From an uncultured Pseudomonadota bacterium (lineage in GTDB: Bacteria > Pseudomonadota > Gammaproteobacteria > Burkholderiales > Burkholderiaceae_C): DNA of 9,279 bases. This document shows, piece after piece, positions 1 through 6,418 of this stretch. Location: contig ONTY01000027.1 in NCBI GenBank assembly GCA_900320815.1, positions 1 through 9,279 on the forward strand. Direction: 5' to 3'. How positions within the stretch are numbered: position 1 is the stretch's first letter; the number at the start of each line of letters is the position of its first letter. The notes under the pieces were generated by a model. The model worked only from the letters and a program-made list of their open reading frames with translations, ran no database searches and was not told the origin of the DNA. A program made the translations under genes and the position numbers.

Positions 1-320
1 GGAGTGGTGCTGCGGTTCCACACGCTCATCATCAGCTCGCCTTGATAGTCGCTGTCAATCAGCCCCACCAGGTTGCCCAGCACGATGCCGTTTTTGTGTC
101 CCAGACCGGAGCGCGGCAGGATGAGCGCAGCGTAGCCCGCATCGCCGATGTGGATGGCCATGCCGGCGGGCACAAGCTGCCAGGCGCCGGGCGCGAGGGT
201 AAGCGGCTCCGCCAGGCAGGCGCGCAAATCCAGCCCGGCGCTGCCCGGCGTGGCATATGAGGGCATGTGCTGGCGCAGCCGCTCATCAAGAATGCGTACG
301 TCAACCGCAATAGTGGGCAT
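1..320 (-). CDS. dut: deoxyuridine 5'-triphosphate nucleotidohydrolase (dUTPase), C-terminus cut by window start
   Basis: Hydrolyses dUTP to dUMP and pyrophosphate, which keeps uracil out of DNA and supplies the dTMP precursor; the enzyme is a cytosolic homotrimer. The 106 visible residues align without gaps to my memory of E. coli Dut (152 residues), so roughly 45 residues are missing. Visible family motifs are motif 1 ([11 protein letters not shown], residues 24-34), motif 2 ([10 protein letters not shown], 69-78) and motif 3 ([11 protein letters not shown], 86-96) with its conserved aspartates. Motifs 4 and 5, including the flexible glycine-rich tail that closes the active site, lie outside the window. 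The start ATG lies 12 bases after the permease stop, with GAGG upstream as a modest ribosome site, so dut is probably the distal gene of the coaBC cluster. In many proteobacteria dut directly follows coaBC; here two genes separate them. Identification is very secure. Confidence 0.97.
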   Translation of the reverse strand, partial: MPTIAVDVRILDERLRQHMPSYATPGSAGLDLRACLAEPLTLAPGAWQLVPAGMAIHIGDAGYAALILPRSGLGHKNGIVLGNLVGLIDSDYQGELMMSVWNRSTT

Positions 321-332
321 GGCCGCTTTGCC

Positions 333-1688
333 TCAAATAAGCACGTATTTCAAAATGAACACCAGCGCCAAAACGTACATCAGCGGGGTGACTGCCCTGG
401 CTTTTCCGCAAGCAGCGTGCAGTGCCGTATAACTAATAATGCCAAACGCAATGCCTTCGGAGATGGAATACATAAACACCATCGCCGTGATACAGATAAA
501 GGCAGGAATGGCAAGCAGCTGATTATTCCAGTCAATTTTAGCGACTTGCTGCATCATGAAAAATCCAACCACAATCAGCGCCGGCGCCGTAGCAAAAGCG
601 GGGATGGTGAGGAACAGCGGCGAGAGGAAAAGTGCCAGCAGGAACAGTGCGCCAGAAACAACCGCCGTCAGTCCGGTGCGCCCGCCTTCCGCAATGCCAG
701 AAGACGATTCCACAAACGTTGTGATGGTGGAGGTGCCAAGGCAGGCGCCCGCCGTGGTGCCGATGGAATCCGCCAGCAAGGCGCCGCGAATTTTTGGCAG
801 CTTGCCGTCGGTGTCCAGCATATCGGCTTTGGAAGCGCAGCCAATCAGCGTGCCGAGGGTGTCAAAAATATCGACGAACAAAAAGGCAAAGATGATGACA
901 ATAAAATCAAGCAGCGGTGCCGAGAAATCCATTTTAAGAAATGTTGGTGCAATGGATGCCGGCATGGAAACAAGCGCCGATGGAATCACGCTGTAAAACC
1001 CCGCCTGCGGATTGGGCACATACAGCCCGGTGAGCTGGCAGATGATGCCCAGCAGCCAGGTGGCGAGGATGCCCAGCAGGATATTTCCCTTGACGTTTTT
1101 GACGACGAGCAGTGCGGTGATGAGTGTGCCAATGAGGGCAAGAAGGGCAGACATGCCGGCAGAGGAAAATGTACCGTCAGCCAGCGAGGCTTTGAAGCGG
1201 AACAGGCCAACCAGCGTGGGGGAGTCCACCACGATTTTTGCATTCTGCAGGCCGATAAAGCAGATAAACAGGCCAATACCCACAGAAACAGCAATTTTCA
1301 GCGTTGCCGGAATGGCGTTGAAAATGGCCTCGCGCACATTGGTCAGCGAGAGGGCGATGAAGATAATGCCTTCCACAAACACCGCCGCCAGCGCCACTTG
1401 CCAGCTGTATCCCATGCCCAGCACAACGGTATAGGCAAAATAGGCATTCAGTCCCATGCCCGCTGACAGCACAAATGGCATATTGGTGAGCAGCGCCATG
1501 CAAAACGACGCCAACGCGCTGGCCAGTGCTGTGGCGGTAAAGACGGCGCCGGTATCCATGCCAGCGGCACCCAGAATGTTGGGGTTCACCGCCAGAATGT
1601 ACGCCATCGTCATGAATGTCGTCATGCCGGCAATCATCTCGGTGCGCACGTTGGTGCCGCGTTCCTTGAGTTTGAAGAAGTGTTCCAT
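333..1688 (-). CDS. AzgA-like NCS2 purine permease (probably adenine/hypoxanthine/guanine:proton symporter)
   Basis: A 451-residue inner-membrane protein of the nucleobase-cation symporter 2 family, AzgA-like branch (E. coli AdeP/GhxP, Bacillus PbuG), which imports purine bases with protons. Seen directly: the N-terminus MEHFFKLKERGT aligns with the start of AdeP; the conserved segments NPNILGAAGMD, SAGMGLNAYFAY (about 75-86) and FVDIFDTLGTLIG (271-283) follow; and the signature ESSSGIAEGGRTGLTA (327-342) contains the binding-site glutamate E327. Hydrophobic segments run through the whole length, consistent with about 14 helices. An upstream in-frame ATG at 1703 (MGNSS) immediately follows the preceding stop; I prefer 1688 because it matches family N-termini and has GGGA 9 bases upstream. 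The frame stays open to 1781, but that part overlaps the upstream gene. SSSG rather than SAAG in the signature favours the AdeP/PbuG side over GhxP, but the exact base transported is inferred. It sits in the coaBC-dut cluster. Confidence 0.92.
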   Translation of the reverse strand: MEHFFKLKERGTNVRTEMIAGMTTFMTMAYILAVNPNILGAAGMDTGAVFTATALASALASFCMALLTNMPFVLSAGMGLNAYFAYTVVLGMGYSWQVALAAVFVEGIIFIALSLTNVREAIFNAIPATLKIAVSVGIGLFICFIGLQNAKIVVDSPTLVGLFRFKASLADGTFSSAGMSALLALIGTLITALLVVKNVKGNILLGILATWLLGIICQLTGLYVPNPQAGFYSVIPSALVSMPASIAPTFLKMDFSAPLLDFIVIIFAFLFVDIFDTLGTLIGCASKADMLDTDGKLPKIRGALLADSIGTTAGACLGTSTITTFVESSSGIAEGGRTGLTAVVSGALFLLALFLSPLFLTIPAFATAPALIVVGFFMMQQVAKIDWNNQLLAIPAFICITAMVFMYSISEGIAFGIISYTALHAACGKARAVTPLMYVLALVFILKYVLI

Positions 1689-1704
1689 GCTGGAGTTTCC
1701 CATT

Positions 1705-2112
1705 TCAGTTGCCACGCTTGCCGCCAAAGAAAATACGCCAGGCGATGACGGCAAGAATGAAGAAGCCAAAAATATCGCCACCGTCTTCAGTATCGGCCAG
1801 CAGTATCACTGCCAAGACGACGGCGAACACAATAAAAACTTTGCCAAACACGCTGGCAGCTTTGGCGGGCGCGGAAGGCTTGGGGAGCGCTTCGGCGGCG
1901 GGCACTGACGGCACTGCTGCGCTGCGCTGCGGCTGCAGTGCGCCTTGCGGCTGCGCCACGCGGCGCTGCGACAGGCGCTGGGCTTGGTGGTGGCGCTCAG
2001 CCTGGCGGCGGCGCTCGGCGGCCTCGTGAACTGCAGCATTGGCGTTGAGTTTTTCCACGTAGCGGGCGAAATCGCCGCCGGGCGGCGTTTGCCATTCAGG
2101 TTTGATATTCAT
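1705..2112 (-). CDS. small two-helix membrane protein of unknown function
   Basis: A 135-residue protein I do not recognise. It starts with a conserved-looking segment (EWQTPPGGDFARYVEKL, residues 6-22). A Glu/Arg/Gln/Ala-rich stretch likely to be helical follows (about 25-52), then an Ala/Pro linker (about 53-85), then two hydrophobic segments (about 88-106 and 114-130) separated by an acidic loop DTEDGGD, and a short basic tail GKRGN. The positive-inside rule suggests a cytoplasmic tail, so the long N-terminal domain is probably cytoplasmic too. The start is well supported by AAGGGG at 2122-2127, 9 bases before ATG. The gene lies 20 bases after coaBC, and its TGA is one base from the alternative permease ATG at 1703, which indicates translational coupling. 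It could be an accessory subunit of the permease or simply an unrelated operon member; the sequence does not decide. Confidence 0.82.
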   Translation of the reverse strand: MNIKPEWQTPPGGDFARYVEKLNANAAVHEAAERRRQAERHHQAQRLSQRRVAQPQGALQPQRSAAVPSVPAAEALPKPSAPAKAASVFGKVFIVFAVVLAVILLADTEDGGDIFGFFILAVIAWRIFFGGKRGN

Positions 2113-2121
2113 GGCTGTTTT

Positions 2122-2127
2122 CCCCTT
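2122..2127 (-). promoter_or_regulatory. strong Shine-Dalgarno site of the two-helix membrane protein gene
   Basis: AAGGGG on the minus strand ends 9 bases before the ATG at 2112, inside the 20-base gap after the coaBC stop codon. It fixes the start of the 135-residue membrane protein and shows the gene is meant to be translated. Confidence 0.7.
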
Positions 2128-2132
2128 GGTGT

Positions 2133-3380
2133 TCAGGCCGCTGCCGCACCCGGCAGGCGGCGCGCAATTTCAGCAATCAGACGCTGCGCGAGAACGCGCT
2201 TGCTGGCGCGCGGCAATTGTTGCGTGCCGCTCTCATCGACAAGCAGCAGCGCGTTGTCGTCGCGCCCAAAAGTGGCGGCGCCGATATTGGCCGCGAGCAG
2301 CGGCACGCCTTTGCGCTGGCGTTTGGCGGCGGCATATTCCAGCAAGTTTTCACTTTCAGCGGCAAAACCGACACAAAAAAGCTGGCCGGCGACAGCGCGC
2401 GGACTGAGCGCCACGTCCGCCAAAATATCCGGATTTTCTACAAAATGCAGCGCAGGCGTATCGCCGCTGCCATCTTTCTTGATTTTTTGCGCCGCTTTTT
2501 CCGCTGGCCGCCAGTCAGCCACAGCGGCAGTGGCAATGAAAATATCGGCCTGCGTGGCATATTCCATCACGGCGGCGTGCATTTGCAGCGCCGAGGTGAC
2601 ATCAGTGCGCTGCACGCCATAGGGCGTTGCCACATGCACCGGCCCGGCGACAAGCTGCACCTGCGCGCCCGCTTCAAATGCGGCGCGCGCCATGGCAAAA
2701 CCCATTTTTCCGCTGCTCAAGTTTGTAATGCCGCGCACCGGGTCAATGGCTTCAAAGGTCGGCCCCGCAGAAATAAGCACACGCAGCCCCGCCAGGCTCT
2801 TTGGTGCCAGCGCAGCAGTCACGCATTGCAGCAATTGCTCGGGCGCGAGCATGCGTCCCTCGCCCACTTCGCCGCACGCCTGCGCGCCGCTGGCCACGCC
2901 CAGCACGCTGGCGCCGTCGGCGCTCACTTGGTGCACGTTGCGCTGTGTGGCGGGGTGCTGCCACATCTGGCGGTTCATGGCGGGCGCCAGCAGCAGCGGC
3001 ACGCCGTCAGGGCGCGCCAGGCACAGCAGCGCCAGCAATTCGTCCGCACGCCCGCCGGCAAGCTGCGCGATGAAGTCGGCGCTGGCCGGGGCAACGAGGA
3101 TGAGTTCTGCCTCGCGCCCCAGTTCGATATGCGCCATGTGGTTGTGCGGGCGCGCATCCCACTGCGAGGTGAACACGGGCTGGCCACAGAGCGCCTGCAT
3201 CGTCAGCGGCGTGATAAAGCGGCAGGCGGCGTGCGTCATCGCCACGCGCACCTGCGCGCCTGAGCGCACCAGCAGGCGGCACAGTTCGGCGGCCTTGTAA
3301 CAGGCGATGCCGCCCGTCAGCCCAAGCAGCACGCGGCGCCCAGCCAGTTCGGGAGTATCCAAAAGAGGCGTTTCAGTCAT
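2133..3380 (-). CDS. coaBC: bifunctional phosphopantothenoylcysteine decarboxylase / phosphopantothenate-cysteine ligase
   Basis: Bifunctional coenzyme A biosynthesis enzyme (Dfp), 415 residues against about 406 in E. coli. The C-terminal CoaB domain joins 4'-phosphopantothenate and cysteine using CTP; the N-terminal FMN-dependent CoaC domain decarboxylates the product to 4'-phosphopantetheine. Seen in CoaC: the flavodoxin-like start (VLLGLTGGIACYKA, 17-30), catalytic His84 in HMAHIELG, APASAD (97-102), the PAMN motif (133-136) with its asparagine, and Cys169 in SGAQACGEVGEGRM, the substrate-clamp cysteine. Seen in CoaB: the nucleotide-binding ISAGPTFEAIDPVRGITN (203-220), SSGKMG following Asn220, AAVADWRP (285-292) and KIKK (299-302). 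All key residues are present. The reading frame continues open upstream to 4346, but homology begins only at ATG 3380. The ribosome site there is weak. It is the first gene of the minus-strand cluster and is divergent from the MATE gene. Confidence 0.97.
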   Translation of the reverse strand: MTETPLLDTPELAGRRVLLGLTGGIACYKAAELCRLLVRSGAQVRVAMTHAACRFITPLTMQALCGQPVFTSQWDARPHNHMAHIELGREAELILVAPASADFIAQLAGGRADELLALLCLARPDGVPLLLAPAMNRQMWQHPATQRNVHQVSADGASVLGVASGAQACGEVGEGRMLAPEQLLQCVTAALAPKSLAGLRVLISAGPTFEAIDPVRGITNLSSGKMGFAMARAAFEAGAQVQLVAGPVHVATPYGVQRTDVTSALQMHAAVMEYATQADIFIATAAVADWRPAEKAAQKIKKDGSGDTPALHFVENPDILADVALSPRAVAGQLFCVGFAAESENLLEYAAAKRQRKGVPLLAANIGAATFGRDDNALLLVDESGTQQLPRASKRVLAQRLIAEIARRLPGAAAA

Positions 3381-3492
3381 GGCGCGCCATGCTAACAAAG
3401 CCCCATGTGCGCCGCTGGCAGTGGCGCCTAAAATATGCCGCTGCGCGCGCCCCGACCGTCCAGCGGAGCGGCGTTTTTTTGTTTTTGAAACC
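3381..3492. promoter_or_regulatory. divergent intergenic region between coaBC and the MATE gene
   Basis: These 112 bases separate two divergently read starts, so promoters for both operons must lie here or inside the genes. The most promoter-like hexamer is TAAAAT at 3429-3434 (plus strand, one mismatch to TATAAT), but no good -35 box lies 16-18 bases upstream. On the minus strand the same AT patch reads CATATTTTAG. A T-rich run (about 3474-3486) lies just before the MATE start and leaves it without a clear Shine-Dalgarno site. I see no classical LexA box (CTGT-N8-ACAG). Exact promoter positions are uncertain. Confidence 0.45.
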
Positions 3493-4887
3493 ATGCACCC
3501 CTCCAGGCCAGAATCCAGAATTATTACCGGGCCGCTTTGGAGCCAGATTCTCTCTTTTGTGTTTCCACTGGCACTGAGCGGCGTTTTGCAGCAGCTTTTC
3601 AACGCGGCTGACGTTGCCATTGTCGGACGTTTTACCGGCGCGCAGGGGCCGGCAGCGATGGCGGCGGTGGGCGCGTGCTCGCCCATTATCGGTCTGCTGG
3701 TGACGCTGTTTATCGGTATATCGCTGGGCGCGAATGTCACAATTTCTACGGCGATTGGCAGCGGCGACAGAAAAACTGTACAGCGTGCCGTGCACACCTC
3801 GCTTATGGTGGCGCTGGTGGGTGGCGCGGCGCTGGCAGCGGTCAGCGAAGTGTTCGCCGGCCCGGTGCTGCGCGCGCTTGATGTGCCCGCCGAGGTGCTG
3901 CCGCTGGCCATCACGTATTTGCGTATTTTCCTCATCGGCATGCCGGTGATATTGCTGTATAACTTTGAGGCTGCCATTTTCATGAGCGCAGGCAACACGC
4001 GCGCCCCGCTCATTGTGCTGGCTGTCGCCGGGGCGCTCAATATTGTGCTCAACCTGCTGTTTGTGCTGGGTCTGAAAATGAGTGTTGGTGGCGTCGCCAT
4101 TGCAACTGTGCTTTCTGATGGATTGAGTGCCGCACTGCTGCTGGCGTGGCTGGGCAAAACGCATTCGACGGTGCGCTTTCGCATGGCGGCACTTAAAATT
4201 GATCCGCGCATCCTGGCGCGTATTTTGAAAATTGGCGTGCCCGCTGGCATGCAGGCCGCCGTGTTTTCGTTGGCCAATATCATCATCCAGTCCGCCATCA
4301 ACAGTCTGGGCACCACCGTGATGGCGGCGTCCAGCGCAGCGTTCAATATAGAAATCCTTGCCTACTGCATTTTGAATGCTTTCAGCCAGGCGTGCACCAC
4401 CTTTGTCGGGCAAAACAATGGTGCTGGCAAAATTGCGCGCTGCCGCAGCACCATGGGCTGGTGCTTTCTGGAGGGGGCGCTGTGCCTGGCAGCTTCCACG
4501 GCGCTGATACTGCTCACCGGGCACAGCCTGCTGGCGCTGTTCAATACTGACCCGCAGGTTGTCGCCATTGGCTACACGCGGCTGCTGTGGATTTTTGCAG
4601 CCTACATTTTTACCATTTCCTACGAAATTATCTCTGGCTATCTGCGCGGCTTTGGCATTTCGCTGCTGCCCGCCATATTAACCACCATTGCCATTTGTGG
4701 TGTGCGCATTGGCTGGGTGTATGGCATCTTTCCGCGCCGCCCGGATTTTGAAACCATTATGGCGTGCTATCCTGCCAGCCTTGCCACAGCGGCGGTGTTC
4801 ATGTTTGCCCTGCTGCTGTATGTGCGACCAGCGGCGAAGAGGTTGACAGAACTGCGCACGGCAAAAATCGCCGCTGCTGCCGCATGA
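3493..4887 (+). CDS. MATE-family multidrug/cation antiporter
   Basis: A 464-residue inner-membrane efflux protein of the MATE family (MatE domains in two pseudo-symmetric halves), which exports drugs or metabolites in exchange for Na+ or H+. Seen: the N-terminal family pattern LQQLFNAADVAIVGRF (about 32-47), then GISLGANVTISTAIGSGD (75-92), a Pro- and Asn-bearing helix pattern repeated in the second half (KIGVPAGMQAAVFSLANII), and TTFVGQNNGAGK. About 12 hydrophobic helices span the protein. From memory it looks most like the DinF-related MATE proteins common in gut Firmicutes and Bacteroidetes rather than proteobacterial NorM; substrate unknown. The frame is open upstream to 3307, but similarity starts at the chosen ATG and the extra part overlaps coaBC. 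The ribosome site is poor. Its TGA overlaps the dinB start by ATGA, so the two form an operon. Confidence 0.93.
   Translation: MHPSRPESRIITGPLWSQILSFVFPLALSGVLQQLFNAADVAIVGRFTGAQGPAAMAAVGACSPIIGLLVTLFIGISLGANVTISTAIGSGDRKTVQRAVHTSLMVALVGGAALAAVSEVFAGPVLRALDVPAEVLPLAITYLRIFLIGMPVILLYNFEAAIFMSAGNTRAPLIVLAVAGALNIVLNLLFVLGLKMSVGGVAIATVLSDGLSAALLLAWLGKTHSTVRFRMAALKIDPRILARILKIGVPAGMQAAVFSLANIIIQSAINSLGTTVMAASSAAFNIEILAYCILNAFSQACTTFVGQNNGAGKIARCRSTMGWCFLEGALCLAASTALILLTGHSLLALFNTDPQVVAIGYTRLLWIFAAYIFTISYEIISGYLRGFGISLLPAILTTIAICGVRIGWVYGIFPRRPDFETIMACYPASLATAAVFMFALLLYVRPAAKRLTELRTAKIAAAAA
4816..4831 (+). promoter_or_regulatory. possible LexA-like site (CTG-N10-CAG) upstream of dinB
   Basis: CTGTATGTGCGACCAG has the CTG-N10-CAG core of proteobacterial SOS boxes and lies 53 bases before the dinB start, inside the MATE coding end. 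A perfect -35 hexamer TTGACA follows at 4843-4848, but no convincing -10 is spaced correctly after it. The right half matches the consensus poorly, and CTG and CAG are common in GC-rich coding DNA. This is a weak candidate only. Confidence 0.18.
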
Positions 4888-6107
4888 ATGCGCCGCCGCG
4901 CCGCATTGCGCATCTGGATATGGATGCGTTTTTTGTCTCGGTGGAATGGCTGCGTTATCCGCAGCTGAAAGGGCTGCCGGTGGTGGTGGGCGGCGGGCGC
5001 AGCACAGAGCAGCAGGTGCTGGAGCGGCTGCGCCAGCAATATCCCGGGCGGCGCTGGCAGCGGTGCGATATGGGCGATATTCCACTGGATTTTTTCCAGC
5101 GCCTGGGCAGCTATGTGGGACGCGGCGTGGTGGCCACCGCCAGCTATGCGGCGCGGCAGTTTGGTGTGGGGTCGGCAATGGGGTTGATGGCAGCGGCGCG
5201 CCGCTGCCCGCAGGCGATTCAGCTGCCCGCTGATTTTGAGGAATATCGGCGCTGTTCACGCGCCTTCAAAAGCGTGATTCTGGAGATTGCCCCGGTGATG
5301 GAAGACCGGGGCATTGACGAGGTATTCATTGATTTCACCAACGTGCCCGGCGGGCAGCGCGAGGGCGGGCGCACTCTGGCGCGCCTGATTCAGAAGACGA
5401 TTTTGCAGCGCACGGGCTTGAGTTGCTCCATTGGCGTGGCGCCCAACAAGCTGCTGGCGAAAATGGCAAGCGAGTTTGAAAAACCCGCTGGCATCAGTGT
5501 GGTGTGGGAGAGTGAATTGCAGCAGCGCATCTGGCCGCTGCCGTGCCGCACGATTAATGGTTTGGGGCCGAAAACGGCAGCACGCCTGCAGCAAGCAGGT
5601 ATTGAAACGATTGGACAGCTTGCCGCATGCACTCTGCCGCAGCTGGTGCGCCAGTTTGGGCACAGTTATGGCGCCTGGCTGCATAATGCGGCATGGGGGC
5701 GTGACGACAGGCCGCTGACAACACGCCGCGAGCCAAAAAGCATGAGCCGCGAGACGACGTTTGCGCGCGATTTGCACGCCAAGCGCGACACGGCGCAATT
5801 GGGTGCAATTTTTACCCGCTTGTGCGAGCGCGTGGCGCAGGATTTGCAGCGCAAGGGTTATGTGGGGCGCGAGGTGGGGGTGAAGCTGCGCTATGCGGAT
5901 TTTCACGTTGTCACGCGCGCACATTTGGGCGATGAATATGTGCAGGATGCGCGCCATATTCGCGCTCTGGCGGGGCAGTGCCTAAAACGGGTGGATTTGT
6001 CGCAGCCGCTGCGTCTGCTTGGCGTGCGTGTGGGCGCGCTGCGGCGTGTGGATGAATTGGGCGATGCCGGCACTGCCGCTGCCTTGCCGCTGTTTGAGGG
6101 GGCGTGA
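4884..6107 (+). CDS. dinB: DNA polymerase IV (Y-family, translesion)
   Basis: A 407-residue error-prone Y-family polymerase that replicates past DNA lesions, usually induced by the SOS response. Seen: HLDMDAFFVSVE (10-21) with catalytic Asp12 and the steric-gate Phe17; GVVATASYAARQFGVGSAM (81-99); EDRGIDEVFID (140-150) with catalytic Asp145/Glu146; SIGVAPNKLLAKMASEFEKP (182-201); a helix-hairpin-helix INGLGPKTAARLQQAGI (224-240); and a little-finger domain (about 280-385). The C-terminus ends with AALPLFEGA, whose LPLF (401-404) fits the beta-clamp-binding consensus. E. coli DinB has 351 residues; the extra length is mostly about 40 residues (38-80) inserted after VVVGG, which I recall from betaproteobacterial homologues. 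The ATG overlaps the MATE stop codon (ATGA), and no strong Shine-Dalgarno site is visible, so translation likely depends on coupling. Identification is secure; SOS control is not shown by the sequence. Confidence 0.96.
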   Translation: MNAPPRRIAHLDMDAFFVSVEWLRYPQLKGLPVVVGGGRSTEQQVLERLRQQYPGRRWQRCDMGDIPLDFFQRLGSYVGRGVVATASYAARQFGVGSAMGLMAAARRCPQAIQLPADFEEYRRCSRAFKSVILEIAPVMEDRGIDEVFIDFTNVPGGQREGGRTLARLIQKTILQRTGLSCSIGVAPNKLLAKMASEFEKPAGISVVWESELQQRIWPLPCRTINGLGPKTAARLQQAGIETIGQLAACTLPQLVRQFGHSYGAWLHNAAWGRDDRPLTTRREPKSMSRETTFARDLHAKRDTAQLGAIFTRLCERVAQDLQRKGYVGREVGVKLRYADFHVVTRAHLGDEYVQDARHIRALAGQCLKRVDLSQPLRLLGVRVGALRRVDELGDAGTAAALPLFEGA

Positions 6108-6418
6108 GCGGGAGACAAGCAATTCTTTGACAGTACCGCATACTGGCTATTGATACGCCCCATTACCGGCGTATGCTGCCGGCAGCACAATGATACCCTG
6201 GCAATTGAGGCGTTGTTAAACCAGCATTGACGTAAAAAATACCCACCCTGTCGGGGCGCCCCTTGTGGGCGCGCGTGCTGCGATGGCAACGGGCGCAGGG
6301 GCCAAGCACAAGAGCTGCCCCTACAGAGATGCGTATTTTCATGGGCGCGCAAGACGCCAACCGTGGTCATGGCGCACACGCAAAAAGAGAGTTTGCCGCC
6401 TTTGTTTGCCCCGCGCCG
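6108..6418. other. 311-base non-coding region between convergent dinB and dacB
   Basis: No credible gene is seen. The contents are: a perfect TTGACA at 6127-6132 without a good -10; a short stem (CCGGC at 6166-6170 with GCCGG at 6178-6182) lacking a T-run; an inverted-repeat element at 6236-6339; and near 6380-6400 a 5-bp stem GCAAA/TTTGC followed by a T-rich stretch, the only weak terminator-like structure for dinB. No standard intrinsic terminator is seen for either convergent gene. Confidence 0.6.
6236..6339. repeat. 104-base imperfect inverted-repeat element (MITE/REPIN-like)
   Basis: The left arm (6236-6267) and the reverse complement of the right arm (6307-6339) match at 26 of 33 aligned columns by hand count, with one gap. 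Both contain AAAATAC, a GGGGC core and CTTGTG (last part of each arm). The 39-base centre is GC-rich and encodes nothing. Its location between convergent genes and its arm structure fit a small non-autonomous mobile or REP-derived palindromic element. Only one copy is in this window, so repetitiveness is inferred, not shown. Confidence 0.6.

Noticed and set aside
267..1466. Long plus-strand frame opposite the permease
   Set aside because: Its Arg/Gly/His-rich, low-order translation is the shadow of the permease gene, which has clear family motifs.
3776..3783. CTGTACAG palindrome inside the MATE gene as a LexA site
   Set aside because: It lacks the 8-base spacer of an SOS box and lies well inside the coding sequence.
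3381..4346. Upstream extension of the coaBC reading frame to a 737-residue protein
   Set aside because: The extension is antisense to the well-supported MATE gene, has no domain pattern, and CoaBC homology begins at ATG 3380.
6127..6155. Possible promoter with perfect TTGACA after dinB
   Set aside because: No hexamer 16-18 bases downstream resembles TATAAT, and nothing on the plus strand follows except sequence antisense to dacB.
6166..6182. Stem-loop as a dinB terminator
   Set aside because: The stem is only 5 bp with a 7-base loop and no T-run follows on either strand.
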